From assembly GCA_050110875.1 (NCBI GenBank), contig CP188828.1, positions 930,001-994,000 of the forward strand: a DNA stretch of 64,000 bases. Direction: 5' to 3'. The translations under genes were made by a program, and so were the position numbers. The stretch comes from Methyloligella sp050110875. Lineage in GTDB: Bacteria > Pseudomonadota > Alphaproteobacteria > Rhizobiales > Methyloligellaceae. Below are positions 8,182 to 16,846 of this stretch, piece by piece. Each line of letters opens with the position of its first letter. The first letter of the stretch is position 1. Under the pieces are notes generated by a model, which saw only the letters and a list, made by a program, of their open reading frames with translations, had not been told where the DNA came from and did no database searches.

Positions 8182-9525
8182 TCAGCTCCAGGGGAACGGG
8201 CTGTGCGATGTCGGATGCAGCTCTCCCTTCTCGAAGCGATCGAAGCGGAACGGCTTGAGGAGCTCCTGCTCGTCACCCATGACCTCGTCGGCCACGAGCC
8301 TTCCCACCCCGAGCATCTTGTAGCCGTGGTTGGAGTCGGCGATGACGGTCGCGTTCTCGTTGAAGCGGTCGAAGACCGGGAAGGAATCCGGCGTGAAGCA
8401 GCCGATTCCGCCGGAGGGCTCCCGGTGATAGCGCGGCATGGTTCCGTGGAAACGCTTGTGGCAATGGGCCAGCGCGGAGACCCACATATGGGCGAAGTCC
8501 GGGCTGGAGACGAATTCCGGGCTGGCGGGGCCGTACGGATCGATCGCAACGTCCTCAGCCGGGGTCTCCACCTTGTAAGGCGCAGCACCGCCCTGGACGC
8601 CGCCGAAATGCCAGTCGGGCTTGTAGTAGATGCCCCACATCTTGTCGGTGATCACGCTGCCGTCGATGTCGGAGATCAGCGTGGCGTCGGTATCGACATG
8701 GATGACCGGCGGGATCTTGCCGTCATTGGTGAGCAGCGTGTCGGGGTCGACCTTGAGGACACCCTCCTCCAGCTGCCAGAAGCGCCACATATCGACGCCT
8801 TCGGCGACCTGGCCGTCGGGGCTCTTGACCTTGATCTTCCGCGGCAGGCCGAGCATGTCCCAGAAGTCGCGGACCCAGGGGCCGGCGCCGATGATGAGCT
8901 GATCGCAGCGAATAGTGCCGCGATTGGTCTTCACGGCACGGATGGCAGACGATCCGTTGTCGGAGATCAGCTCCTGGACTTCCGTGCCGGTGACGATCCG
9001 GACGCCGAGATCCTCGGCCTTCTTGGCCAGGCCGTACATGGATTTGGTGTTATTGGCGTAGCCGCCCCGCTTCTCGTGCAGGACCGAGGTGATGCCTTGC
9101 GCCTGCCAGTCGTCGAAGATGTTCCGCATGTAGTCGGCGGAGTCTTTCTCGCCCTCGATGAAGACACTCTCGTAGCCGATGGCCTGCTGCTCCCGGTGGA
9201 TCTGGGCGACGTCCTCGTGCATGGCCTCGCAGGAGATCTGCATGTAGCCGACGGGATGATAGCTGAAGGCTTTGGGGTCGCTTTCCCAGACATCCACCGA
9301 ATGGGCCATCAGATTGCGCATGGCCGGCTGGAAGTAATTGTTGCGGACGACGCCGCAAGCGATGCCGGAAGCGCCGGCCGCGATGCCGGCCTTGTCGAGC
9401 ACGACGACACGCCCCTCGACCTTCTCGCCCTTTTCTTGCAGGCGTTCGGCAAGCCGCCAAGCGGCTGACAGGCCGTGGATTCCGGCCCCGATGATTACGA
9501 ATTCCGCATGCTCAGGAAACGACAC
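8182..9525 (-). CDS. FAD-dependent oxidoreductase of the DAO/sarcosine-oxidase-beta family
   Basis: 447 aa flavoenzyme. The dinucleotide-binding motif is VIIGAGIHGLSAAW (GAGIHG at residues 13-18); a second conserved segment LIIGAGPWV closes the FAD site. The family oxidises secondary or tertiary amines (sarcosine, dimethylglycine, D-amino acids) to imines. The GTG at 9525 is chosen because GGGGAGGA sits just upstream; the open frame extends nine codons further but without a ribosome site. It is divergent from a GntR regulator across 289 bp and followed by a gene cut by the assembly gap. Four kilobases away lies a sarcosine oxidase operon, so a role in N-methylated amine catabolism is likely; the exact substrate is not determinable. 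Confidence 0.88.
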   Translation of the reverse strand: MSFPEHAEFVIIGAGIHGLSAAWRLAERLQEKGEKVEGRVVVLDKAGIAAGASGIACGVVRNNYFQPAMRNLMAHSVDVWESDPKAFSYHPVGYMQISCEAMHEDVAQIHREQQAIGYESVFIEGEKDSADYMRNIFDDWQAQGITSVLHEKRGGYANNTKSMYGLAKKAEDLGVRIVTGTEVQELISDNGSSAIRAVKTNRGTIRCDQLIIGAGPWVRDFWDMLGLPRKIKVKSPDGQVAEGVDMWRFWQLEEGVLKVDPDTLLTNDGKIPPVIHVDTDATLISDIDGSVITDKMWGIYYKPDWHFGGVQGGAAPYKVETPAEDVAIDPYGPASPEFVSSPDFAHMWVSALAHCHKRFHGTMPRYHREPSGGIGCFTPDSFPVFDRFNENATVIADSNHGYKMLGVGRLVADEVMGDEQELLKPFRFDRFEKGELHPTSHSPFPWS

Positions 9526-9776
9526 AGGATCCTCCCCAATTGGCCGTCTCAACGCCCGGTTTTGCGCTTGTCCCGCGCTGACACCGCCGTTGAATAAAAC
9601 GCAACAATGATCTTGATCCTGTCCGCATCTGATCCAAAAAGCAAGCAGTTTTGGGCCACTTTCTTTGGAATGACTCGTTTAAGCCTTGTTTTGGTATTGT
9701 ATTGGTACTATCATGCTGCCTATCGGGCGATAGCCTCTGGCTATGAATCGATTGGTATGTGACAACTTGACACTTA

Positions 9777-9835
9777 TTGGCCCAATCCCCGTTCTCCGTG
9801 CTATTGGTCCAAAAATGGAATTGACATTGGCCCAG
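9777..9835. promoter_or_regulatory. Cluster of TTGG-N-CCAA palindromes at the GntR promoter (putative operators)
   Basis: TTGGCCCAA at 9777-9785 and TTGGTCCAA at 9804-9812 are perfect palindromes around one base; TTGGCCCAG at 9827-9835 matches eight of nine, and TTGGGCCAC at 9651-9659 is a further near copy in the shared intergenic region. A TTGACA box at 9767-9772 lies just upstream of the first. Probably the autoregulatory sites of the GntR protein encoded next to them; this is inference from position and symmetry. Confidence 0.45.
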
Positions 9836-10549
9836 AAAAAAAACGCAGATCCTTCCGATACGACGCCAACGACGGAGACCTATGCGGGCTCCGCAGACCT
9901 CGCTGCCGTGCTTCGGCGCGACATCAAGGAGGGGCGTCTGGCCTCGCATGAGAGGCTGCTTTCGGAGCGCAAGATGGCGGACCGGTTCGGGGTGGCGCGC
10001 GGCACCGTGCGCGAGGCTCTGAGCCGGCTGGTCGAGGAAGGTCTGGTGGAGATCCGTCGGGGCAGCGGCGCCTATGTGATCTTCGAGCCCCCGGAGCCTT
10101 CCCACGACATTATCGAGAATGCGCGCCCCTTAGAGCTGATGGATACGCGCTTCGCGGTGGAGCCGCATATCTGCCGGCTCGCGGTGCTTCATGCGCGGCC
10201 CAAGGATCTCGCCTTCGCCGGCTCTTTATTGGAGAAGATGGAGGCGAGCACCAACGATCCCACGGCTTTCGCCGCGGCGGATACAGCGTTTCACACCCGG
10301 CTCGCCGAAAGCACCGGCAACTCCCTGCTGATCTGGATCGTGGGGCAGATCAATTCCGTGCGCCATCAGCGCGAATGGTCGATGATGCGGGAGATCACCC
10401 TGACGGAGAACATGATCAGCGAATATAACCGTCAGCACCGGGCGATTCTGGAGGCCATCATGGCTCGCGAGCCGGAACGGGCGGCGAATCTGATGAAGGA
10501 GCACCTGGAGACCGCGCGGCTTTCTCTGATGCGTTCGGCAGCCGCTTAA
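9815..10549 (+). CDS. GntR-family transcriptional regulator, FadR/FCD subfamily
   Basis: 244 aa from the ATG at 9815. The N-terminal winged helix-turn-helix is at about residues 25-95 (SERKMADRFGVARGTVREALSRLVEEGLVEIRRGSGAYV) and is followed by an all-helical FCD ligand domain carrying the metal-binding pattern D-x4-H (DTAFHTRL) and later histidines (QHRAI, EHLETA). Such proteins usually repress a divergent catabolic gene until its substrate binds; here the divergent gene is the FAD oxidoreductase. An ATG at 9743 is in frame but would put the TTGACA promoter box and two palindromes inside the gene, so the later start is preferred. Its 3' end overlaps the convergent GlxA gene by 92 bp. Confidence 0.87.
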   Translation: MELTLAQKKNADPSDTTPTTETYAGSADLAAVLRRDIKEGRLASHERLLSERKMADRFGVARGTVREALSRLVEEGLVEIRRGSGAYVIFEPPEPSHDIIENARPLELMDTRFAVEPHICRLAVLHARPKDLAFAGSLLEKMEASTNDPTAFAAADTAFHTRLAESTGNSLLIWIVGQINSVRHQREWSMMREITLTENMISEYNRQHRAILEAIMAREPERAANLMKEHLETARLSLMRSAAA

Positions 10550-11555
10550 GGCCTGCCTCTTCCGGTTGCTGCGGTTTCCGCAAGGCCGACGGGCTCTTTC
10601 CGAACTCGGCGCGAAACGCGCTGGAGAAATGGGCCGAATTGGCGAAGCCGGTGGCCAGCCCGATATCGGTGAGCGGCAAGGTCGATTGCTGCAAGAGATT
10701 GCGCGACACGTCCAGACGCAGGCGCCGGTAGAAGGCCATGGTGCTGCGGCCCAGCCGTTCCCGGAACAGCCGGTTGAGCTGACGCGGGCTGGTTCCGGCC
10801 AATGTGGCCAGCTGGGCCAGACGCAGCGGATCGGCGACATGGTTCTCCATGGCCTCGATGGTGCGGATGACAGCTGCCTCGGTCGTTCCGTGACGCTCGA
10901 CCAATCCGGACCGCTGCGGACCGCCCGAGGGGCGCACCTCCGTATGCATGAACCAATCCGAAATTGCGCGGGCGAAAGCCGGCCCCTGCCGCTCGGCCAG
11001 CAGGGCGTACATCATGTCGAGGGGCGCGGTGCCGCCGGCGGAGGTGATGCGGTCGCGGTCGACCACATAGAGGGTGCGCTCGATGAGCAGCCCGGGATAG
11101 ATCTCGGCAAGCGCGCCGGCATGCTCCCAATGGACGGTCATGCGGCGGCCGGCCATGACGCCGGCCAGGGCCAGGATGACGGGCCCGCCTGAGACACCAC
11201 CAAGCCTCACCCCGTGACGACCAAGGGAGCGCAGCCAGCTGAAGGTGTGATCGTCGTCGAAGCTGACCGGGTCGCCGCCGGCAACCACCAGGACCAGATC
11301 GAAGTCGAGGTCCACGCCGATTTCGGCATCCGCCTCGATCCGCGCCCCGCTGGAGCTGGTGGCGAATTCGCCCGCGGGGGCGGCGTGGCTGATCTCGTAG
11401 ACGCGCCTGCCGGCGAGCAGATTGGCTGCCCTGAGAGGCTCCACCGTCGCCGCGTAGGACATCAGCGCGAAGCCGTCGATCAGCAGGAAGCAGATGCGAT
11501 AGGCATCGCTTTCATGATCGGCTTCCCGGTCGTCCTTGCCGCGAGTCTTGGCCAT
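10458..11555 (-). CDS. GlxA-family AraC-type transcriptional regulator (DJ-1/PfpI domain + AraC HTH)
   Basis: 365 aa. The N-terminal DJ-1/PfpI-like ligand domain spans about residues 18-190 (YRICFLLIDGFALMSYAATVEPLRAAN; GGVSGGPVILALAG in place of the amidase elbow, so no nucleophilic Cys). The C-terminal part carries two AraC helix-turn-helix motifs (LAQLATLAGTSPRQLNRLFRERLG and LPLTDIGLATGFANSAHFSSAFR). GlxA regulators such as GbdR and SouR of pseudomonads control glycine betaine and sarcosine degradation, and this gene is divergent from soxBDAG across 90 bp, so it is the probable activator of that operon. The last 30 codons, a low-complexity Pro/Ser/Ala tail, overlap the convergent GntR gene. 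Confidence 0.9.
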   Translation of the reverse strand: MAKTRGKDDREADHESDAYRICFLLIDGFALMSYAATVEPLRAANLLAGRRVYEISHAAPAGEFATSSSGARIEADAEIGVDLDFDLVLVVAGGDPVSFDDDHTFSWLRSLGRHGVRLGGVSGGPVILALAGVMAGRRMTVHWEHAGALAEIYPGLLIERTLYVVDRDRITSAGGTAPLDMMYALLAERQGPAFARAISDWFMHTEVRPSGGPQRSGLVERHGTTEAAVIRTIEAMENHVADPLRLAQLATLAGTSPRQLNRLFRERLGRSTMAFYRRLRLDVSRNLLQQSTLPLTDIGLATGFANSAHFSSAFRAEFGKSPSALRKPQQPEEAGLKRLPNASEKAARSPGAPSSDSPPVPAREP

Positions 11556-11573
11556 TTATTGTAAGTATCCGTC

Positions 11574-11588
11574 GACTTTAGAGAAGTC
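11574..11588. promoter_or_regulatory. GACTT-N5-AAGTC inverted repeat in the glxA/soxB divergent promoter
   Basis: A perfect 5-bp dyad with a 5-bp spacer sits midway in the 90-bp spacer between the GlxA regulator and soxB. It is a plausible regulator or promoter element; short, so only suggestive. Confidence 0.3.
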
Positions 11589-11645
11589 AATTCGTCGCGG
11601 CCGATCGTAGCGTTTGGTTCGAACCAGACGGAGCGTTTGCCGGTC

Positions 11646-12896
11646 ATGCGTTATTCAGTTTTCAAAATTCTCTCCGAGGGGCTCAAGGGCAACACGGGCT
11701 GGACGCGACAGTGGCGCGACCCGGAGCCGCGCAAGGAATACGACGTCGTGATCGTCGGCGCCGGCGGACATGGGCTGGCCACAGCCTATTACCTCGCCAA
11801 GGAGTTCGGCATCACCAATGTGGCGGTGCTGGAAAAAGGCTGGCTCGGCTCCGGCAATATCGGCCGCAATACGACGATCATCCGCTCCAACTACCTGCTG
11901 GAAGGGAACGAGCCGTTCTATGAGTTCTCCATGAAGCTCTGGGAAGGGCTGGAGCAGGATTTCAACTACAACGCCATGGTCTCCCAGCGAGGGATCATCA
12001 ATCTCTACCACAATGACGGGCAGCAGGCGGCCTTCCTGCGGCGCGCCAACGCCATGCGCATGGCGGGCGCCGACGCGGTGATGCTGGACCGGGACGAGAT
12101 CAGGAAGATCTGCCCGTTCCTGGATTACGACAACGCCCGCTTCCCCATCAAGGGCGGGCTGATGCAGCCCCGCGGCGGCACGGTGCGTCATGACGCGGTA
12201 GCCTGGGGCTATGCCCGGGGCGCCGACGAGCGCGGCGTCGATATCGTGCAGAATTGCGAGGTCACCGGCTTCCAGATCAAGAACGGCGTCTGCACCGGCG
12301 TGGAGACGAGCCGCGGCCCCATCAAGGCGAAGAAGGTGGCGGTCTGCGTGGCCGGCTCCTCCAGCCGGGTGATGGAGAAGGCGGGCATCCGGCTTCCCAT
12401 CGAGAGCCACGTGCTGCAAGCCTTCGTGAGCGAGGGGCTGAAGCCGACCATTCCAGGCGTCGTCACCTTCGGCGCCGGCCATTTCTACGTCAGCCAATCC
12501 GACAAGGGCGGTCTGGTCTTCGGCGGCGATCTCGACGGCTACAACACCTATGCCCAGCGCGGCGGTCTCCCCGTGGTGGAAGATGTCTGCGAAGGCGGCA
12601 TGGCGATCATGCCGATGATCGGCCGGGCACGGCTGCTGCGCAGCTGGGGCGGCATCATGGACATGTCCATGGACGGCTCGCCCTTCATCGATCGCACGCC
12701 GGTGGACGGACTCTATTTCAACGGTGGCTGGTGCTATGGCGGCTTCAAGGCCACGCCGGCTTCCGGATTCTGTTACGCGCATCTGATCGCCAAGGACGAG
12801 CCGCACGAAGTGGCGACGGCCTACCGGCTCGACCGGTTCCGGCGCGGTGCGATGATCGACGAAAAGGGCATGGGTGCCCAACCGAACCTCCACTAG
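11646..12896 (+). CDS. soxB: Sarcosine oxidase subunit beta
   Basis: 416 aa flavoprotein subunit of heterotetrameric sarcosine oxidase, the site of sarcosine oxidation. The N-terminus RYSVFKILSEGLKGNTGWTR is diagnostic for SoxB, and the FAD motif VIVGAGGHGLATAYYLA (GAGGHG at 38-43) follows. The HDAVAWGYARGADERGVDI region and the C-terminal NGGWCYGGFKATPASG loop match the family. Together with the other subunits it converts sarcosine, tetrahydrofolate and O2 to glycine, 5,10-methylene-THF and H2O2 in the cytoplasm. The ATG at 11646 is preferred to a TTG three codons upstream. First gene of soxBDAG; 27 bp separate it from soxD. Confidence 0.96.
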   Translation: MRYSVFKILSEGLKGNTGWTRQWRDPEPRKEYDVVIVGAGGHGLATAYYLAKEFGITNVAVLEKGWLGSGNIGRNTTIIRSNYLLEGNEPFYEFSMKLWEGLEQDFNYNAMVSQRGIINLYHNDGQQAAFLRRANAMRMAGADAVMLDRDEIRKICPFLDYDNARFPIKGGLMQPRGGTVRHDAVAWGYARGADERGVDIVQNCEVTGFQIKNGVCTGVETSRGPIKAKKVAVCVAGSSSRVMEKAGIRLPIESHVLQAFVSEGLKPTIPGVVTFGAGHFYVSQSDKGGLVFGGDLDGYNTYAQRGGLPVVEDVCEGGMAIMPMIGRARLLRSWGGIMDMSMDGSPFIDRTPVDGLYFNGGWCYGGFKATPASGFCYAHLIAKDEPHEVATAYRLDRFRRGAMIDEKGMGAQPNLH

Positions 12897-12923
12897 TCCG
12901 TATCGAAGTAGGCAGTTTCGACC

Positions 12924-13211
12924 ATGATCATCGATCACCCTCTCCTCGGACCGCGCGACTCGGCCGAATTCGTCTATCTCGGCGACGCTTCTCTGATCGA
13001 GCGGCCGGATTGGCAGGCGGAGAACGCGCAGGACGCGTTTCACGATTATCTGTATCTGCGGGATAATCCGGCCGGCGAGCATCGCGAGCTCTGGTTCCAT
13101 GAGCAGGGCGACCGCTCCTGGCTCGTCGTCACCCGCAACACCATCACCCATGAAATCACGAAGGTCGAGCTGGCCCGGGATGTCGCCCGCGCGCTCGGAC
13201 GCAGCAAATGA
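12924..13211 (+). CDS. soxD: Sarcosine oxidase subunit delta, variant without zinc-ligand cysteines
   Basis: 95 aa small subunit of heterotetrameric sarcosine oxidase, identified by position between soxB and soxA and by conserved segments (GPRDSAEFVYLGDA, YLYLRDNPAGEHRELWFHE, VVTRNTITHEI). In characterised SoxD the N-terminal C-x2-C plus a later His and Cys bind a structural zinc. Here the whole protein has no cysteine: the N-terminus is MIIDHPLLGP and the later Cys position reads Asp (HEQGDRSW). The His of the GEHRE segment is kept. It overlaps soxA by 4 bp (ATGA), so translation is coupled. Confidence 0.9.
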   Translation: MIIDHPLLGPRDSAEFVYLGDASLIERPDWQAENAQDAFHDYLYLRDNPAGEHRELWFHEQGDRSWLVVTRNTITHEITKVELARDVARALGRSK

Positions 13212-16171
13212 GCAGCAACGGTTCGCGTCAGCCCAATCGTCTTTCCGGCGGCCTCGTCGACCGCCGCCGCCCGATGGATTTCACCTTCAACGGCAACCGT
13301 TTCCAGGGCTATCAGGGGGATACGGTCGCGTCGGCGCTGGTCGCCAACGGCGTCAAGCTGGTCGGCCGCTCGTTCAAATATCATCGCCCGCGCGGCATCC
13401 TGACGGCCGGCTCCGAGGAGCCGAACGCGTTGCTGACCATCGGTCGCGACGCCTATGCGGAACCGAACACCCGGGCCACCGTGGCGGAGCTCTATGAGGG
13501 GCTCACCGCGAAAAGCCAGAACCATCGCGGGCCGCTCGGCTTCGACGTCATGGCGGCGAACGACTTCCTGTCGCCGTTCCTGTCCGCCGGCTTCTACTAC
13601 AAGACATTCATGTGGCCGCGGGCCTTCTGGGAGAAGGTCTACGAGCCCCTGATCCGGAGTTCGGCGGGGCTCGGTGCGCTTTCCGGCCAACCGGATCCTT
13701 CGAAATACGACAAGGGCTTCCTGCATTGCGACGTGCTGGTGATCGGCGCCGGCCCGGCGGGGCTCATGGCAGCGAAAACCGCAGCGCTTTCTGGCGCACG
13801 CGTCATCCTGGCGGACGAAGATTTCCGCCTCGGCGGCCGGCTGAACTCGGAGACCTACGAGATCGACGGCAAGCCGGGCCAGACCTGGGCGCAGGAGATC
13901 GTCCACGAGCTTTCCGAGATGGACAATGTGCGGGTGATGCCGCGCACCACGGTCTACGGCGCCTACGATCACGGCATCTACGGCGCGCTGGAACGTGTCG
14001 GCGACCACCTGCCTCCCAATGGCGACAAGCCGCGGCAGGTGCTTTGGCGGATCTATTCCAAGCGCGCGATTCTGTGCGCCGGCGCGATCGAGCGCCCCAT
14101 TGCCTTCGGCGACAACGACCGGCCCGGCATCATGCTGGCGAGCGCGGTGCGCTCCTATGTGAATCGCTGGGGTGCCGCCCCGGGCAAGCGGGTCGCGATC
14201 TTCACCACCAATGACGATGGATGGCGGACCGCGGCGGACTTGGCCGCCCGCGGCATCGAGATCGCCGCGGTGATCGATCCGCGCAAGGGCGATGCGCCCC
14301 AGAAGCCCCATGGCGCCCAGGTCTTTATGGGCGATGCGGTGGCCGGCACCTATGGCCGCAAGGGAATCACCCAGATCAGCTTGGCCAGCGGACGGGATAT
14401 CCCCGTCGATTGCCTTGCCGTCTCCGGCGGCTGGAGCCCCAACCTACAGCTCACCTGCCATCAGCGGGGCCGGCCTGCGTGGCGGGAGGACATCGCGGCT
14501 TTCGTGCCCGACCAAGGCATTCCGCCCGGCATGAGCGTCGCCGGCGCAGCCAATGGCGGGCTTTCGCTGCAATCCGCCCTGACGGAAGGCCTGAACAAGG
14601 CGAATACCGCGCTGCAGGATCTCGGGTTCAAGACGAGTCCTCAGGCGGCACCGAAATCCGACGACGAATCCACTGCGGTGACGCCCTTCTTCTACGTGAA
14701 GGAGAGCACCTCCCGCGCCTGGGTCGATCAGCAGAACGACGTGACGGTCAAGGACGTGAAGCTGGCGCATCAGGAAGGCTTCCGCTCGGTGGAGCATCTG
14801 AAGCGCTACACGACACTCGGCATGGCAACGGATCAGGGCAAGACGGCCAATGTCGTCGGCCTTGCGATCATGGCCGAGCAGCGCGGCATCTCGATCCCAG
14901 AGGCCGGCACCACGATCTTCCGCCCGCCCTATACGCCGGTGCCGATCGGCGCCCTGGCCGGACGGGCGCGCGGCAAGGATTTCCGCCCCTACCGGCTGAC
15001 GCCGAGCCATGCGTGGGCCGAGGAGCAGGGTGCGACATTCGTCGAGGTCGGCATGTGGATGCGGGCCCAGTATTTCCCGAAACCCGGCGATAAGAGCTGG
15101 CGCGAGACGGTGGACCGCGAGGTCTCGACGACCCGTAATTCCGTCGGCATCTGCGATGTGACCACGCTCGGCAAGATCGACATTCAGGGCCGCGACGCCG
15201 CGGAATTCCTGAACCGGGTCTACATCAACGGCTTCGCCAAGCTGGCGGTGGGCAAGACGCGCTATGGCATGATGCTACGCGAGGACGGCATCGCCATGGA
15301 CGACGGGACCACCGCCCGGCTTGGCGAAACTCACTACGTGATGACCACCACGACGGCGAATGCCGGGCCGGTGTTCCGGCATCTGGAATTCTGCCGCCAA
15401 TGCCTGTGGCCGGATCTCGACGTGCATCTGATCTCGACCACCGACGGTTGGGCGCAGTTCGCCGTGGCGGGGCCGAATTCCCGCAAGCTGCTGCAGAAGG
15501 TGGTCGATCCGGAGACCGATCTCTCCAATGAAGGCTTCCCGTTCATGGCCTGCTCGGAGATTACGGTTTGCGGCGGCACGCCGGGCCGGCTGTTCCGCAT
15601 CTCGTTCTCCGGCGAGCTCGCCTACGAGATCGCAGTGCCTGCCCGCTATGGCGATGCGCTGATCCGCGCGCTGATGAAGGCAGGCGAAGAGTTCGGCGTG
15701 ACGGCTTACGGCACGGAAGCGCTGGGCGTGATGCGCATCGAGAAGGGTCACGCCGCGGGCGCCGAGCTGCCCGGCACGACGACGGCCCAGGATCTCGGCA
15801 TGGGCGGCATGGTCTCCAAGAAGAAGGACTGCATCGGCAACACCCTGTCCGAGCGTCCGGAGCTCAATCGCGAGGACGGGCTGCGGCTGGTCGGCTTCCG
15901 GCCGGTGGACAGAGGTCAGCAGCTCAAGGCCGGCTGGCATTTCCTGCCGAAGGGCGCGCCGGCCGATATGACCCATGACGAGGGCTGGATGACGTCGGTG
16001 GCCTTCTCGCCGTCCCTCGGCCATTCGATCGGCCTCGGTTTCATCAAGCGCGGCGGCGAGCGTATGGGCGAAATCGTCCGCGCGGTGAGCCCTGCGACCA
16101 ATGTCGATATCGAGGTGGAGATCGTCTCGCCTCACTTCATCGATCCCGAAGGAGAGCGTCTCCGTGTCTGA
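13208..16171 (+). CDS. soxA: Sarcosine oxidase subunit alpha
   Basis: 987 aa, full family length. The N-terminal ferredoxin-like fold (residues about 20-100, FTFNGNRFQGYQGDTVASALVANGV) precedes a Rossmann domain that binds NAD+ (GAGPAG at about 179-184), then a pyridine-nucleotide oxidoreductase region, and from about residue 590 a glycine-cleavage T-protein (GCV_T) domain that binds tetrahydrofolate and receives the one-carbon unit (GICDVTTLGKIDIQGRDA is its start). Translation is coupled to soxD by an ATGA overlap and to soxG by an 8-bp overlap. It forms the tetramer core with SoxB, D and G. Confidence 0.97.
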   Translation: MSSNGSRQPNRLSGGLVDRRRPMDFTFNGNRFQGYQGDTVASALVANGVKLVGRSFKYHRPRGILTAGSEEPNALLTIGRDAYAEPNTRATVAELYEGLTAKSQNHRGPLGFDVMAANDFLSPFLSAGFYYKTFMWPRAFWEKVYEPLIRSSAGLGALSGQPDPSKYDKGFLHCDVLVIGAGPAGLMAAKTAALSGARVILADEDFRLGGRLNSETYEIDGKPGQTWAQEIVHELSEMDNVRVMPRTTVYGAYDHGIYGALERVGDHLPPNGDKPRQVLWRIYSKRAILCAGAIERPIAFGDNDRPGIMLASAVRSYVNRWGAAPGKRVAIFTTNDDGWRTAADLAARGIEIAAVIDPRKGDAPQKPHGAQVFMGDAVAGTYGRKGITQISLASGRDIPVDCLAVSGGWSPNLQLTCHQRGRPAWREDIAAFVPDQGIPPGMSVAGAANGGLSLQSALTEGLNKANTALQDLGFKTSPQAAPKSDDESTAVTPFFYVKESTSRAWVDQQNDVTVKDVKLAHQEGFRSVEHLKRYTTLGMATDQGKTANVVGLAIMAEQRGISIPEAGTTIFRPPYTPVPIGALAGRARGKDFRPYRLTPSHAWAEEQGATFVEVGMWMRAQYFPKPGDKSWRETVDREVSTTRNSVGICDVTTLGKIDIQGRDAAEFLNRVYINGFAKLAVGKTRYGMMLREDGIAMDDGTTARLGETHYVMTTTTANAGPVFRHLEFCRQCLWPDLDVHLISTTDGWAQFAVAGPNSRKLLQKVVDPETDLSNEGFPFMACSEITVCGGTPGRLFRISFSGELAYEIAVPARYGDALIRALMKAGEEFGVTAYGTEALGVMRIEKGHAAGAELPGTTTAQDLGMGGMVSKKKDCIGNTLSERPELNREDGLRLVGFRPVDRGQQLKAGWHFLPKGAPADMTHDEGWMTSVAFSPSLGHSIGLGFIKRGGERMGEIVRAVSPATNVDIEVEIVSPHFIDPEGERLRV

Positions 16172-16733
16172 TACCGCACTCTATCCCACGCCGGCGCTCG
16201 GCGGATACCGCTCCGACAAGGACGGCCTCGTCGTCGAGGAGCTGACCCGGCTCGCCATCGTCTCTATCGCCACACCGCTCGGCAGCGATAAGGCGCTGAC
16301 CGCTGCATTCCAGAAGAGCTTCGGTGCCGAGGTGCCGGAGACGGGCCGCGTGACCGTCTCGGAAGACGGGAAGATCCGTTTTCTCGGCATGGCGCCGGGG
16401 CAGATCTTCGCGGTGTTCAATCACGACGGTCCGGATGCGGAAAGGCGCCTTGCCGAGCAGCTTTCGGACTCTGCCTATACGACCGACCAGACCGATGTCT
16501 GGGTCGCGCTCAGGATCGCCGGCGACGACGTCACCGCCGTCCTGGAGCGGATCTGCCCGCTGGATCTCCACGCAGACGCGTTCCCGGCCGACCGGTGCGC
16601 GCGCACGGTGATGGAGCATATGGCGGCGATCGTCCTGAAGGACGGGGAGGACGGTTTCGTTCTGCTGACCGCCCGCTCGTCCGCGAAATCCTTCCTGCAC
16701 GCCGTGGAGGTTTCGGTCGAAAACGTTCTCTAG
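16164..16733 (+). CDS. soxG: Sarcosine oxidase subunit gamma
   Basis: 189 aa starting at a GTG that lies inside the last codons of soxA, with GGAGAG eight bases upstream; the open frame continues upstream but without a ribosome site. The sequence shows the SoxG pattern: LTRLAIVSIATP near the N-terminus, PLDLHADAFPADRCARTVMEHMAAIV and the C-terminal SSAKSFLHAVEV helix. SoxG packs on the T-protein-like half of SoxA and has no known catalytic residues. Last gene of the sox operon, followed by a strong terminator. Confidence 0.94.
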   Translation: MSDTALYPTPALGGYRSDKDGLVVEELTRLAIVSIATPLGSDKALTAAFQKSFGAEVPETGRVTVSEDGKIRFLGMAPGQIFAVFNHDGPDAERRLAEQLSDSAYTTDQTDVWVALRIAGDDVTAVLERICPLDLHADAFPADRCARTVMEHMAAIVLKDGEDGFVLLTARSSAKSFLHAVEVSVENVL

Positions 16734-16765
16734 CTGGCTTGTAAAGTCAGGCTCCCTCCGACTAG

Positions 16766-16801
16766 CTGGGCTCTTTGCGTATCAAGGGCCCAGTTTTTTT
16801 T
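16766..16801 (+). terminator. Rho-independent terminator after soxG
   Basis: CTGGGCTCTT pairs with AAGGGCCCAG (one G-T pair) around an 8-nt loop, followed at once by eight T. It lies 32 bp after soxG; the isoprenylcysteine-methyltransferase-like gene converges from the other side. Confidence 0.9.
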
Positions 16802-16846
16802 GCCCGGAATCGGAGGCCCCCCGCCCTTGCCATTCGGGCCCGGCAC

